From Aquirufa nivalisilvae (lineage in GTDB: Bacteria; Bacteroidota; Bacteroidia; Cytophagales; Spirosomataceae): 64,000 nt of DNA. Each line of letters begins with the position of its first letter. Positions within the stretch are counted from its first letter, which is position 1. The notes below the pieces were generated by a model. It ran no database searches. It worked only from the letters and a program-made list of their open reading frames with translations, and was not told the origin of the DNA. The stretch is from NCBI RefSeq assembly GCF_004307455.1, contig NZ_SEWX01000008.1, forward strand, positions 310,001-374,000. The letters run 5' to 3'. Of this stretch, positions 9,145 to 18,837 are shown in pieces. Both the position numbers and the translations under genes were made by a program.

Positions 9145-10368
9145 ATGACCAGCCAAGAATTCATTGAACTAGAAGATAAATACGGCGCCCACAATTATCA
9201 TCCAATTCCCGTTGTTTTAGAAAAAGGCCAAGGGGCCATCGTTTGGGATGTGGATGGAAAAGAATACCTCGATTTCTTATCTGCTTATAGTGCTGTTAAC
9301 CAAGGACATTGCCATTCTAGGTTACTAGAAGTCATGATAAAACAAGCGCAACAATTAACCTTAAGTTCCAGAGCTTTTCATAATAACCAACTGGGTTTAG
9401 CCGAAAAAAAACTGGCCGACAAATTTGGATACGATAAGGTCTTATTCATGAATACGGGTGTTGAAGCCGGAGAATCTGCCATCAAGTTGACCCGTAAATG
9501 GGGCTATGAAATAAAAGGTATTCCAAGTAATCAAGCTCATATTATTGTGGCAGAAGGGAATTTTTGGGGTAGAACCCTAGCAGCCATCTCAGCATCCAAT
9601 GATCCACAAAGCTATACCAACTTTGGGCCATTTTTACCCGGATTTATCAAAATCCCTTACAATGATCTAGCTGCATTGGAATCCGCTCTAAAAAATCCCA
9701 ATGTAGCAGGTTTTATGGTGGAACCCATTCAAGGAGAAGCAGGTGTCATATTACCTGATTCTAACTATTTAAAAAAGGCCATCGAACTTTGTCAAGCTGC
9801 CCAAGTTTTGTTCATTGCCGACGAAATCCAAACTGGTTTAGGCAGAACAGGTGCTTGGCTAGCCTGTGATCATGAGAACGTTAAACCTGACATTTTACTA
9901 TTAGGGAAAGCTCTTTCAGCTGGATTCATGCCTGTTTCAGCCGTGCTTTGTCGAGATGAGATCATGCTAACCCTAAAACCAGGAGAGCATGGATCAACCT
10001 TTGGAGGAAATCCCCTCGCTTGCGCCATTGCCTCCGAAGCTATCGATATATTGGAGGATGAAAATTTAATTGAAAATGCCCAAATTAGAGGAAATCAATT
10101 ACTGAGTTTTTTACATGATTTGGCAAAAAAATGTCCACTCATAAGAGAAGTGAGAGGCAAAGGTCTTCTTTGTGCGATTGAAATAAATACAGATGAAGAG
10201 AGTCCAATAGCTTGGGAAATCTGCTTATCCATGATGAAATCTGGTTTATTAGCAAAACCTACTCATGGCAATAAAATTCGCTTGGCTCCTCCTCTTTGTA
10301 TTTCGGAAAATGACATAAAAAAAGCCTGCCAAATAATTGAACAGACTTTCGCAAACTGGAAATCGTAA
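9145..10368 (+). CDS. rocD: ornithine--oxo-acid aminotransferase
   Basis: A PLP class III aminotransferase of 407 aa, matching bacterial and eukaryotic ornithine aminotransferases throughout: N-terminal [20 protein letters not shown], the substrate/PLP region [40 protein letters not shown] with the PLP-contacting Asp, and the Schiff-base lysine in [16 protein letters not shown] (about residue 255). It interconverts ornithine plus 2-oxoglutarate with glutamate semialdehyde plus glutamate, linking arginine and proline metabolism. It is a single-gene unit: preceded by the repeat cluster and convergent with the downstream minus-strand dioxygenase gene, whose stop lies 3 nt away. Acetylornithine aminotransferase is the main alternative, but the N-terminal signature favours RocD. 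Confidence 0.92.
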   Translation: MTSQEFIELEDKYGAHNYHPIPVVLEKGQGAIVWDVDGKEYLDFLSAYSAVNQGHCHSRLLEVMIKQAQQLTLSSRAFHNNQLGLAEKKLADKFGYDKVLFMNTGVEAGESAIKLTRKWGYEIKGIPSNQAHIIVAEGNFWGRTLAAISASNDPQSYTNFGPFLPGFIKIPYNDLAALESALKNPNVAGFMVEPIQGEAGVILPDSNYLKKAIELCQAAQVLFIADEIQTGLGRTGAWLACDHENVKPDILLLGKALSAGFMPVSAVLCRDEIMLTLKPGEHGSTFGGNPLACAIASEAIDILEDENLIENAQIRGNQLLSFLHDLAKKCPLIREVRGKGLLCAIEINTDEESPIAWEICLSMMKSGLLAKPTHGNKIRLAPPLCISENDIKKACQIIEQTFANWKS

Positions 10369-10371
10369 TAC

Positions 10372-11199
10372 TTATTTTATCTCAAAACAACGCATGGAAA
10401 TACCTCCATAAACCAGCTCATCATAGGTATAATGAACCTCTTCTCCCTTTCTAGCTAAAGCCAAAGCGTATAACATAGGAATATAATGATCGGGGGTAGG
10501 AACTGATTCCATTCCTCCCGGTGCTCCTTCGTAGTTAATCAAAGCACTCAAATCCTTATCTTGAATTTTTTGACTTGACCATACATCAAACTCTTGTGCC
10601 CAATCATAACCAAATGCCTCTCGACCATTTCCTAAATTGGCCATACTAGCACGTAAGTTGTGAACAATATTACCACTTCCTAAAATCAAAACACCTCTTT
10701 CTCGCAAAAACTGTAATTCCTGAGCCAAGCTGACATGATATTCCAAAGGCTGGCCATAATCAATGGAAACCTCAAAACAAGGTAGTTCTGCTTTAGGGAA
10801 CAAATGACATAACACTGTCCATGCCCCGTGATCCAATCCCCACTCGGTTGTGGCATGAATCTTTGCACTATGAGATGCTAACAAATTGGCATCCTCCGAA
10901 TCGCCAACTGCTGGATAGGGAAACGTATGTAATGCTGGCGGAAATCCCCCAAAATCATAAATTATCTTAGGCTTCGCACTTGCTTGAACAAAAGTTCCTC
11001 GAGTCAACCAATGGGCAGAAATAATTAAGACCGCCTTGGGGCTATTATGCTCCAAAACGGTCTTACCTAATTGATTTAAATGCTGCGTAAAAGGATTATC
11101 TGCCAAAGCATTCATGGGACTACCATGACCTACAAACCATACCGGTTGTATGCTATTGGTTTTCTCCAAAGAGAATAATTCCTTAGGCAATATGCTCAT
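10372..11199 (-). CDS. ygiD: 4,5-DOPA-extradiol-dioxygenase-like protein (YgiD/LigB family)
   Basis: A member of the class III extradiol ring-cleavage dioxygenase family (LigB superfamily), 275 aa. Conserved non-haem-iron features are visible: VWFVGHGSPMNAL near the N-terminus, ISAHWLTRGTFV, GLDHGAWTVL and LGSGNIVHNLR, each carrying a His expected in the active site. YgiD of Escherichia coli cleaves L-DOPA in vitro, but the physiological substrate of most bacterial members is unknown. The start codon lies one base after the rho stop (TAA-G-ATG on the minus strand), so the gene is probably co-transcribed with, and translationally coupled to, rho. The coupling of a dioxygenase to rho has no obvious functional logic. 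Confidence 0.85.
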   Translation of the reverse strand: MSILPKELFSLEKTNSIQPVWFVGHGSPMNALADNPFTQHLNQLGKTVLEHNSPKAVLIISAHWLTRGTFVQASAKPKIIYDFGGFPPALHTFPYPAVGDSEDANLLASHSAKIHATTEWGLDHGAWTVLCHLFPKAELPCFEVSIDYGQPLEYHVSLAQELQFLRERGVLILGSGNIVHNLRASMANLGNGREAFGYDWAQEFDVWSSQKIQDKDLSALINYEGAPGGMESVPTPDHYIPMLYALALARKGEEVHYTYDELVYGGISMRCFEIK

Positions 11200-11200
11200 C

Positions 11201-12718
11201 TTATCGATTCATCGATACCAAGAACTCTTCATTGGTTCTAGTACCTTTCATTTGTTGTTGCAAGAACTCCATGGCTTCTACCGAATTCATATCGGACATA
11301 TGCTTGCGCAATATCCAAACTCGTTGCAATACCGCCGGATCCATTAATAAATCCTCACGACGAGTACCCGATGCTGTAACGTCAATAGACGGATAAATAC
11401 GACGGTTAGACAATTTACGATCCAACTGTAATTCCATATTACCCGTTCCTTTAAATTCTTCAAAAATCACCTCATCCATTTTTGATCCTGTCTCAATTAA
11501 TGCTGTAGCAATGATGGTCAAAGAACCTCCATTCTCCACATTGCGAGCCGCACCAAAGAAACGTTTTGGTTTATGCAAAGCATTAGCATCCACACCCCCT
11601 GATAAAATCTTACCCGAAGATGGAACCACAGTATTATAAGCACGAGCCAAACGTGTGATAGAATCCAATAAAATAACAACATCATGGCCACATTCAACCA
11701 TACGTTTTGCTTTTTCCAAAACAATGCTAGCCACTTTCACGTGACGCTCTGCCTGCTCATCAAAGGTCGAAGAAATTACCTCCGCACGAACTGAACGCTG
11801 CATATCCGTTACCTCTTCTGGACGTTCATCGATTAACAAAATAATCAAATAAACCTCTGGATGATTCCGAGAAATAGCATTGGCTATATCTTTCAATAAA
11901 ACCGTCTTACCTGTTTTAGGCTGTGCCACAATCATACCACGCTGACCCTTACCAATTGGGGCAAAAAGATCTAAAATACGTGTGGAATAATTATCCGCCG
12001 AAGTAGATAAGTTCAATTTCTCCTCAGGAAATAAAGGTGTCAAGTATTCAAAATTAATACGGTCACGAATCTCATCCGTGGTTTTACCATTCACCGTTTC
12101 AATTTTCAATAAAGCAAAGTACTTCTCTCCTTCTTTCGGAGGACGAATTGTTCCTTTAATGGTATCTCCAGTTTTCAAACCAAACATTTTGATTTGTGAA
12201 GGTGATACATAAATATCATCTGGTGACGCTAAATAATTATAATCAGAAGAACGCATGAAACCATATCCTCCCTCTTGCATAATCTCTAAAACACCTTCAT
12301 TTTCAATCAAACCATCCAATTCTTTGATAACTTGATTGTAATTAGAACGTTTGAAATGTGGCTGTGGAGTAACTGGCGCCTCTTCTTTGGGTAATTTCTT
12401 TAAGTCCTCTGGACTACCTTGAGCCGAACGAGCTTCCGCACCATTCTCCTCCCCTGTAACAAATGACGTATCTACCAAAAATTCATCCGCTGGAATGATG
12501 GCATCGTATTCAATAGGTTCTTCAACCTGGGTGGCAACAGGTGTTGAAGTTGGTTCTTGCTGAACTTGAACAACAGGAGCGGCTTCATCTAGTTGAAAAC
12601 TAGGTGTTGAAGGATCTTGATCTTCTCCAGTTTTTTTAATTCTTTGCCTTTTCGGGCGCTCAGTAGCAGGTAAATCTTCTTGTACTTTTTTTACTCTCCT
12701 GATCGGTTTCTCTTCCAT
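11201..12718 (-). CDS. rho: transcription termination factor Rho
   Basis: The hexameric RNA helicase that ends transcription at Rho-dependent sites, 505 aa against about 420 in Escherichia coli. The extra length is an acidic, proline-rich N-terminal extension (residues 1 to about 125), normal for Bacteroidota Rho. Then come the RNA-binding cold-shock-like domain ([20 protein letters not shown]) and the ATPase core with a Walker A motif [14 protein letters not shown] near residue 275. The [26 protein letters not shown] and [10 protein letters not shown] stretches are Rho hallmarks. The ATG at 12718 is the only sensible start. A 1-nt gap separates its stop from the downstream ygiD-like gene. 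Confidence 0.98.
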   Translation of the reverse strand: MEEKPIRRVKKVQEDLPATERPKRQRIKKTGEDQDPSTPSFQLDEAAPVVQVQQEPTSTPVATQVEEPIEYDAIIPADEFLVDTSFVTGEENGAEARSAQGSPEDLKKLPKEEAPVTPQPHFKRSNYNQVIKELDGLIENEGVLEIMQEGGYGFMRSSDYNYLASPDDIYVSPSQIKMFGLKTGDTIKGTIRPPKEGEKYFALLKIETVNGKTTDEIRDRINFEYLTPLFPEEKLNLSTSADNYSTRILDLFAPIGKGQRGMIVAQPKTGKTVLLKDIANAISRNHPEVYLIILLIDERPEEVTDMQRSVRAEVISSTFDEQAERHVKVASIVLEKAKRMVECGHDVVILLDSITRLARAYNTVVPSSGKILSGGVDANALHKPKRFFGAARNVENGGSLTIIATALIETGSKMDEVIFEEFKGTGNMELQLDRKLSNRRIYPSIDVTASGTRREDLLMDPAVLQRVWILRKHMSDMNSVEAMEFLQQQMKGTRTNEEFLVSMNR

Positions 12719-13027
12719 AAAATGGGAAATGATGAATCTTAAATGAATAACAGTCCCGATTCCTTTTCAAAAGGATTTTGTGAAATGCCCAAAAGCAAAT
12801 TATCTACAAAATTGTGAAACTAACAATAGATGGAATGGAATCTGGAATATTGAATAGAGCGCTTACGATATTGAAGCACAGTGCAATACTACGTTACAAC
12901 ACTGAATTTGTCAAGCCTTTTCTAAGTTTTTTACTCGTTTAATCAATATTTTGGACAAAATTGGGGGATATCTGTAGTATTTCCCCGCTACGGCTCATTA
13001 TTTTTGTACTTTTATGGCCTGAATATC
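12719..13027. other. rho-bioF divergent intergenic region
   Basis: About 310 bp between the divergent rho and bioF starts. It holds no ORF, RNA gene or strong hairpin. It should contain the rho leader and promoter on the minus strand and the bio promoter on the plus strand; a -7-like TATTTTTG lies at 12999-13006. No clear BirA-operator-like palindrome was seen. Confidence 0.6.
12999..13006 (+). promoter_or_regulatory. candidate -7 box of the bioFDA operon
   Basis: TATTTTTG matches the Bacteroidota -7 consensus TAnnTTTG and lies 21 nt before the bioF ATG. No good -33 TTG is found at the expected distance, so this is a half-match. Confidence 0.35.
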
Positions 13028-14170
13028 ATGAGCAAGATCCAACAATATTTAGTCGATCAATTGGAAATCCGTCGGAAAGATGGCCTTTTACGGAGCCTAC
13101 AACACGTGGATCATTTCATCGATTTTTGCTCCAATGACTACCTAGGTTTAGCCAAAAATCAAGAACTAAACCGGTTGATTACCAAAGATTTTGAAAATTG
13201 GTTAGCACAAAACAATGGGCAAATTCCCATCAATGGGGCAACGGGTTCTCGACTAATTTCAGGCAATAATTCTTTGGTTGAAAATTTCGAAATAGCTTGT
13301 GCACAAATACACCATGCTGAAGCAGCCCTTCTCTTTGGCTCGGGCTTTGAAGCAAATCTAGGCTTACTCTCTTCCATCAGTCAAGCAGATCATGTTGTCT
13401 TTTGTGATCAACTCCTTCATGCTAGCATCATTGATGGCATTCGTTTAGGGAAAGGCAAAAAAGTTATATTTAAGCATAATGATTGGGAAGCTCTGTCCAC
13501 TGAATTGGCCAAATATCCCCATCAAACCAAATGGGTAGTCGTAGAATCCATTTATTCCATGGATGGAGATCAAGCGCCTCTTCAAAAATACATAGAACTC
13601 AAACAACTATACGATTTCGAATTAATTGTAGATGAAGCCCATTCTGGTGGAGTACACGGGTTTAAAGGTGCTGGCTTAGTTCAAGAGCTAGGGCTTGTTG
13701 ATCAAGTATTTGCTCGAGTGATCACTTTTGGAAAAGCATGGGGCAATGCTGGTGCTGTGGTATTAGGCTCTCAAGCTTTGAGACAATACCTTATCAATTT
13801 TGCACGTTCCTTCATCTATTCTACAGGTCCTACTCCCGCCCACATATGTGCCTTATTAACCACATTACATTACATACAGATTCAAGATGAACTGCGAGAA
13901 AAATTAAAGAAAAACATCACGTTTTTTCAAGAACATAGCTCCCACCCAAATTGGGGAAAAAGCCAAAGTGCCATTCAAACGTTCATAGTTCCAGGCAATC
14001 AAGAAGTTAGACGTATCGCCCAACTAGCCCAAGAAAAAGGCTTTGGCTTAAAACCTATTGTTTACCCAACCGTTCCCAAAGGAGAAGAACGCATTCGAAT
14101 TACCTTAAGTGCCTTGACCCAACAACAAGACATGCTTGATTTAATTCAATTATTAGAATCAAATATATGA
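13028..14170 (+). CDS. bioF: 8-amino-7-oxononanoate synthase
   Basis: An alpha-oxoamine synthase (380 aa) that condenses pimeloyl-ACP or -CoA with alanine, the first dedicated ring-building step of biotin synthesis. The ATG at 13028 gives the usual N-terminus; the frame open to 13004 would need a TTG start. Family signatures are present: FCSNDYLGLAKN, NGATGSRLISGN, DEAHSGGVHG, and the PLP lysine in ITFGKAWGNAGAVV near residue 236. Related enzymes (Kbl, serine palmitoyltransferase) share the fold, but the overlap with bioD and the presence of bioA downstream settle the assignment. Its TGA overlaps the bioD ATG by 4 nt. Confidence 0.95.
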   Translation: MSKIQQYLVDQLEIRRKDGLLRSLQHVDHFIDFCSNDYLGLAKNQELNRLITKDFENWLAQNNGQIPINGATGSRLISGNNSLVENFEIACAQIHHAEAALLFGSGFEANLGLLSSISQADHVVFCDQLLHASIIDGIRLGKGKKVIFKHNDWEALSTELAKYPHQTKWVVVESIYSMDGDQAPLQKYIELKQLYDFELIVDEAHSGGVHGFKGAGLVQELGLVDQVFARVITFGKAWGNAGAVVLGSQALRQYLINFARSFIYSTGPTPAHICALLTTLHYIQIQDELREKLKKNITFFQEHSSHPNWGKSQSAIQTFIVPGNQEVRRIAQLAQEKGFGLKPIVYPTVPKGEERIRITLSALTQQQDMLDLIQLLESNI

Positions 14171-14778
14171 GTCAGACCATCATTGTGGCTGGAATTGGAA
14201 CAGAAATTGGAAAGACTGTTGTTTCAGCAATTCTTACAAAGGCTCTAGAAGCCGACTATTGGAAACCCATTCAATCAGGCGATTTGGACCAAGGGGATGC
14301 CTATTGGATTCAGCAATGGGTAAAACACCCTAATCTAACTATTTGGCCTTCTACCTACCGACTAAGCCAACCGCTTTCTCCTCATACTGCTGCTGAATTA
14401 GATGGAATAAGCATTGAATTGAATCAATTTCAAAAACCAGCAAGTTCACAACCTTTAGTGATTGAATTAGCCGGTGGCCTAATGGTTCCCATCAATGATC
14501 AGCAAACCAATATAGACTTAATACAATCCTTAGATGCTCCCGTAATTTTAGTGAGCAAAAATTACCTAGGAAGTATTAATCATACCTTACTGAGTTTTGA
14601 AATGCTAAAACAAAGAGGCATATCCATCTTAGGTATTATTTTTAACGGTCCAGAAAATCCATCTGGAGAAAAATTTATTCTCAATTACACCCAATTGCCC
14701 TTACTTTTGCGTGTTAATGAAGAGCAAAAAATAGATGATAGCATCATAGATCATTATGCCCAACAAGTCCATTTATAA
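14167..14778 (+). CDS. bioD: dethiobiotin synthetase
   Basis: An ATP-dependent carboxylase (203 aa) closing the ureido ring of 7,8-diaminononanoate to give dethiobiotin. The P-loop GIGTEIGKTVVS sits at residues 9-20, as in other BioD proteins; YWKPIQSG supplies the conserved substrate-site lysine, and VIELAGGLMVPIND matches the E(G/A)AGG(L/V)xVP motif. It starts within the bioF stop codon (ATGA) and its 3' end overlaps bioA by 23 nt. In the pathway the enzyme acts after BioA, although its gene comes before bioA. Confidence 0.94.
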   Translation: MSQTIIVAGIGTEIGKTVVSAILTKALEADYWKPIQSGDLDQGDAYWIQQWVKHPNLTIWPSTYRLSQPLSPHTAAELDGISIELNQFQKPASSQPLVIELAGGLMVPINDQQTNIDLIQSLDAPVILVSKNYLGSINHTLLSFEMLKQRGISILGIIFNGPENPSGEKFILNYTQLPLLLRVNEEQKIDDSIIDHYAQQVHL

Positions 14779-16063
14779 TTCTTACGTCCAAAGGGATGCT
14801 GCCGTTATTTGGCATCCTTTTACACAACACCAGATTGAACCCTTTTCTATCCCCATTACTAAAGGAGAAGGTTGCTGGTTATATGGAGAAAATGAAGAAA
14901 AGTACTTAGACGCCATTAGTTCTTGGTGGGTGAATATCCACGGTCATGGGCATCCATATATGGCGCAAAAGATCTATGAACAAGCTCTTAAAATTGAGCA
15001 GGTTATTTTTGCTGGCTTCACCCATGAACCTGCTATTACTTTGTCGGAAAGGCTTTTAGCACATTTGCCAAATCATTTCCAAAAAGTATTTTTCTCAGAT
15101 AATGGTAGTACGGCTGTAGAAGTAGGCGTGAAAATGGCCTTACAATATTTCCATAATCAAGGAATTACTCAAAAGAGGAAAATCCTTGCCTTACAAGACG
15201 CCTACCATGGTGATACTTTTGGTGCCATGAGTCTAGGAGCTCCCAGCTCTTTCAATGCACCGTTTCAAGACATGTTGTTTGAGGTAGAGTTCATCTCCCA
15301 GCCCAACAATCCTGAAGCATGTATTCAGGACATGAAATCTCGTTTAGCCTCAGCCCCAGATGAATATGCTGCCTTTATTTTTGAACCATTGGTTCAAGGG
15401 GCAGGTGGAATGCTGATGTACGAAGCAAGCACATTAGATACCTTAATTCAATTGGCACATGAGCATGGTTTATTATGTATTGCAGATGAAATCATGACGG
15501 GTTTTGGCAGGACTGGAAAATGGTTTGCCATGGATTATTTGCATGAAAAACCAGATATCGTTTGTTTGTCAAAAGGACTTACAGGAGGCATGATGGCCAT
15601 GGGAGTAACTTGTTGTTCCAATGAATTATTCGATAGTTTTTTGTCCAATGACCGTAAAAAGACCTTGTTTCACTCCCATTCATTCACTGCCAATCCACTG
15701 GCATGTGCTGCAGCCAATGCAAGTTTGGATTTAATGGAAAAAGAAGAAACTTGGATCAATATTGAACGTATCATGCTCGAGCATCAACAATGGGCAGAAT
15801 CTCAAAAAAATCACCCTATACTACAAAATATTCGTCAACAGGGTACCATCTTAGCCTTGGATTTGCAAGTAGGTGAAGCCACTGGATACATGCACCCGCT
15901 TCGTGATATTGCTTACCAATATTTCATAAAAAAAGGGATCTTATTAAGACCCCTTGGAAATACTCTGTATATTTTGGCTCCATATTGCATCAAAAATGAG
16001 GAATTAACACTCATTTATCAGGCGTTAGAAGCATTCGCAGAAGAACTGCGAATTACTTATTGA
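14756..16063 (+). CDS. bioA: adenosylmethionine-8-amino-7-oxononanoate aminotransferase
   Basis: A class III PLP aminotransferase (435 aa) that makes 7,8-diaminononanoate with S-adenosylmethionine as amino donor. The start IWHPFTQHQ and SSWWVNIHGHGHPYMAQ are BioA hallmarks that separate it from other class III enzymes. ADEIMTGFGRTGKW and VCLSKGLTGGMMAM supply the PLP Asp and Lys (about residue 273). Translation begins inside bioD (23-nt overlap), implying tight coupling. bioB, bioC and a pimeloyl-ester hydrolase are not in the window. The 3' end overlaps the convergent NTF2-like gene by 11 nt. Confidence 0.96.
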   Translation: MPNKSIYNSYVQRDAAVIWHPFTQHQIEPFSIPITKGEGCWLYGENEEKYLDAISSWWVNIHGHGHPYMAQKIYEQALKIEQVIFAGFTHEPAITLSERLLAHLPNHFQKVFFSDNGSTAVEVGVKMALQYFHNQGITQKRKILALQDAYHGDTFGAMSLGAPSSFNAPFQDMLFEVEFISQPNNPEACIQDMKSRLASAPDEYAAFIFEPLVQGAGGMLMYEASTLDTLIQLAHEHGLLCIADEIMTGFGRTGKWFAMDYLHEKPDIVCLSKGLTGGMMAMGVTCCSNELFDSFLSNDRKKTLFHSHSFTANPLACAAANASLDLMEKEETWINIERIMLEHQQWAESQKNHPILQNIRQQGTILALDLQVGEATGYMHPLRDIAYQYFIKKGILLRPLGNTLYILAPYCIKNEELTLIYQALEAFAEELRITY

Positions 16064-16487
16064 TCTTTAAAGATTGCCAAGAAACCATTTGCCAACGGCC
16101 ATTCTCAAAAATAAAAACGTCTGTAAATTTTAAACGATTAACAGGCAAAAAGGCTCCATCCTTTTTATTGGTCACATTCACAATACCCGTATTGATACCA
16201 ATATTACCATAAATTCGCTGAGTAAATTCTTCTGGCTCTATAATCGCATAAATGGTTTTCTGAGAAACGATGGATTCAATGTAAGACGCTTTGGTGTCTT
16301 GAGTGCCCGAAGAGTGAATATACACTAAGTCTTTGTGTAAAACTTTGTCTAATCCAGCACCGTCTTGTGCTACCATGATTTTAAATCGATTCAATTCCGC
16401 CTCTCTCAGAGAGTTCACATCCGCTTTCTGTGCCATAAGGTAAAAGGTCGTGCAAAAGCACGCTAGTGTTAATAATAGGTTTTTCAT
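16053..16487 (-). CDS. small exported NTF2/SnoaL-like protein (DUF4440 type)
   Basis: A 144-aa protein with a signal peptide (MKNLLLTLACFCTTFYLMAQ) followed by a single compact alpha+beta domain. Its pattern (an EAELNRFKIMVAQD helix, LVYIHSSGTQDTKASYIESI, and the closing FIFENGRWQMVSWQS strand pair) is typical of the DUF4440 branch of the NTF2-like fold. The fold binds small hydrophobic molecules or has enzyme activity in some families; no activity can be assigned here. The ATG at 16487 is chosen for the signal peptide; the longer frame to 16541 would overlap the GMC gene. It lies 40 nt behind the GMC oxidoreductase gene and is probably co-transcribed with it. Confidence 0.75.
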   Translation of the reverse strand: MKNLLLTLACFCTTFYLMAQKADVNSLREAELNRFKIMVAQDGAGLDKVLHKDLVYIHSSGTQDTKASYIESIVSQKTIYAIIEPEEFTQRIYGNIGINTGIVNVTNKKDGAFLPVNRLKFTDVFIFENGRWQMVSWQSLKINK

Positions 16488-16527
16488 AATTCGTTTTTTA
16501 AACATAAAAACAATATTCATCATTTTC

Positions 16528-18138
16528 TTACTCAAAATCAAAATCTAAGATCAAATCCGCTGCTTTTTCAGCAATAGCCATTACCGCAGCGTTGGTATTC
16601 CCAGCCACCAATTCCGGCATGACAGAAGCATCTGCTACACGTAATCCTTTCAAGCCACGTACTCTCATATCCGATGGATCTACCACGGCATCTCGACCTA
16701 TTCCCATGCTACAAGTACCCACTGGATGGTACACACATTCCAAGGCTTCCTGTATGTGATTCAAAATAAATTCCTCAGACCAATCTGATCCTGCAGGATA
16801 ATTAACTTGATCATTCAATCGCAAAGGCTCAAAAGCCGAGGATAACATAATTTCTTTGGCCAACTTAACTCCCCGAACCAGCGTTGCCAAATCTTCTCCT
16901 CCTACATCTGTTAAAAATTGAGGATCAATCAAAGGTGCATCCCAAGGGTTAGATGACCTCAACCCCACATATCCTCTACTTTTGGGTTTCAACAAGGTAG
17001 GTAATACTGTATAACCATCGGATAAGGGCAAATTATTCTTATCATACAAGTCGTAGGCCCAAGCAGAAGAAAAATGAAATTGCAAATCTGGACGTTCTGA
17101 TTGATGAACCGAATCAAAAAAGGCACAAGCCTCTAAAGGACTAGACGATAGTGGCCCTTGATGACTCATGAGATAAGTCGCAAAATTCTTCAAATTCAAG
17201 GCCATATTATAGGATTCCCCTTGTGTATTGGCCCTTGTATTCATATTAATAAACACATGATCTGAAAGATTTTGACCTACTTTTGATAAGTTATGTCGAC
17301 AAGCTATTCCAAAAGATCGTAAATAGGATTCATCTCCAATTCCCGACAAAAGCATAATTTGTGGGCTTTGAAAAGAGCCTGCTGACAAAATCACATCTTT
17401 ATTAGCCCGATATTCCGACAGATTTTTAGAACCTCGATAATATCCCTGAACCCCCAAGACCTTTTCTCCTTCCATCACTAAAGAGGCTACATGAAATTGG
17501 CTAATAATTTTCAAATTGCTGCGTTTCAATGCTGGTGCAATAAAACCTTTAGCTGCTGAGCTCCGAACTCCATCTTGAATAGTAAATTGAAAATAGCCCG
17601 CCCCAACCTGCTTTTCTCCGTTAAAATCCCTATTCTCTGGAATCCCAACTTCTTGACAAGCCTCCACAAATGCTTGACCGAATGGACTAATATGTACGGC
17701 ATTACTTATTGTAATGGGACCATCATGTCCATGGTAATCGTTAGAAAAGAAAGTATTTCTTTCAGATCTTTTAAAATAGGGCAATAAATCTTGGTATGCC
17801 CAACCCTTACATCCAGCAGCAGCCCAATCATCAAAATCAGCTGAGTTTCCTCGGATATAGGCCATGCAATTAATCGCGCTGCTTCCTCCTATGGTCTTCC
17901 CTCTCGGCTGATATATTTTTCGCCCATTTAGCATAGCTTGTGGTTCCGTATAAAAGTTCCAATCTAAATGGCTTTTTTGCAGTAAGGAATAAGCAGAGGG
18001 CATTTCCACACGAGGATCTTGGTTATTTATTCCTGCCTCCACCAACAATACAGAAATGTTGGGGTTAGAAGATAGTCGATTCGCTAAGACGCATCCTGCT
18101 GTTCCGGCCCCCACAATGATGTAATCAAAACTAGACAT
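16528..18138 (-). CDS. GMC-family FAD-dependent oxidoreductase (choline-dehydrogenase-like)
   Basis: A glucose-methanol-choline oxidoreductase of 536 aa. The FAD-binding motif lies at the very N-terminus (YIIVGAGTAGCVLANRLS), followed by GGSSAINCMAYIRG (GMC signature 1), SAGSFQSPQIMLLSGIG (signature 2), and a C-terminal VYHPVGTCSMG with the catalytic His and NTNAAVMAIAEKAADLI. These match the choline/alcohol dehydrogenase subfamily. Without betaine-aldehyde dehydrogenase or choline transport genes nearby, betA is not a safe name; the substrate could be another alcohol or sugar. No signal peptide is seen. The NTF2-like exported protein follows in the same direction. Confidence 0.85.
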   Translation of the reverse strand: MSSFDYIIVGAGTAGCVLANRLSSNPNISVLLVEAGINNQDPRVEMPSAYSLLQKSHLDWNFYTEPQAMLNGRKIYQPRGKTIGGSSAINCMAYIRGNSADFDDWAAAGCKGWAYQDLLPYFKRSERNTFFSNDYHGHDGPITISNAVHISPFGQAFVEACQEVGIPENRDFNGEKQVGAGYFQFTIQDGVRSSAAKGFIAPALKRSNLKIISQFHVASLVMEGEKVLGVQGYYRGSKNLSEYRANKDVILSAGSFQSPQIMLLSGIGDESYLRSFGIACRHNLSKVGQNLSDHVFINMNTRANTQGESYNMALNLKNFATYLMSHQGPLSSSPLEACAFFDSVHQSERPDLQFHFSSAWAYDLYDKNNLPLSDGYTVLPTLLKPKSRGYVGLRSSNPWDAPLIDPQFLTDVGGEDLATLVRGVKLAKEIMLSSAFEPLRLNDQVNYPAGSDWSEEFILNHIQEALECVYHPVGTCSMGIGRDAVVDPSDMRVRGLKGLRVADASVMPELVAGNTNAAVMAIAEKAADLILDFDFE

Positions 18139-18204
18139 ATTTAAATAGGTCGATTTGCTTTATTTTCCTGAATTTCAATAATTTTACACAAAAACCACAT
18201 AATA

Positions 18205-18786
18205 ATGACCTATTTTAATACCTATTTAACTCTTGGCTTACAACATATTTTAAATATTCAAGCTTTAGATCATTTACTATTTATACTGTCTCTTACATGT
18301 ATTTACCGATTCTCAGATAGTAAAAACCTATTCTTTCTAATAACAGCTTTTACTTTAGGGCATTCATTAACACTGGCATTAGCTACACTGGGTTGGATTC
18401 AAGTTTCCATGCATTGGATTGAATTCTTGATCCCATGCACCATCTTAATATCAGCCATTGGAAATTTTACTTTTAAAGACTCAGGTCTAAAAAAACAAGA
18501 AAACTCCATACTAAAATATATTTTGGTTGGTATCTTTGGTCTAATCCATGGCTTGGGTTTTTCGAATTACCTACAAAGTTTATTAGGTAAAGAAAGCTCC
18601 ATCGTTGGCCCTTTATTTGCTTTCAATGTTGGCTTAGAAATAGGTCAAATTGTGGTAGTAATCAGTATTTTGATTATTTCGAGCTTATTGATTCGATTAA
18701 TAAAAATCAAAATGACTTCTTGGGTGCTCGTCATCTCAGGTATTGTGATTGGCCTAGTCATCCCCATGATAGTAGAGAGATGGTAA
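18205..18786 (+). CDS. HupE/UreJ-like integral membrane protein
   Basis: A 193-aa protein with about six hydrophobic segments. The N-terminal half has LGLQHILNIQALDHLLFILSL and LGHSLTLALATLG, and the centre has GLIHGLGFSNYLQSLLG; His residues in such positions are typical of the HupE/UreJ type-2 family, whose members are proposed metal (nickel or cobalt) permeases. No hydrogenase or urease genes are near, so metal transport is inference from the family only. It is a monocistronic unit, divergent from the GMC gene and ended by a bidirectional terminator shared with nrdB. Confidence 0.8.
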   Translation: MTYFNTYLTLGLQHILNIQALDHLLFILSLTCIYRFSDSKNLFFLITAFTLGHSLTLALATLGWIQVSMHWIEFLIPCTILISAIGNFTFKDSGLKKQENSILKYILVGIFGLIHGLGFSNYLQSLLGKESSIVGPLFAFNVGLEIGQIVVVISILIISSLLIRLIKIKMTSWVLVISGIVIGLVIPMIVERW

Positions 18787-18787
18787 A

Positions 18788-18818
18788 AAAAAAGCCTCTC
18801 AAAATTGAGAGGCTTTTC
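18788..18818. terminator. bidirectional intrinsic terminator
   Basis: AAAGCCTCTCAA (18791-18802), 2-nt loop, TTGAGAGGCTTT (18805-18816), with A-rich and T-rich flanks. It separates the convergent hupE-like and nrdB genes. Confidence 0.88.
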
Positions 18819-18837
18819 AATATCGATTATCGATCTA

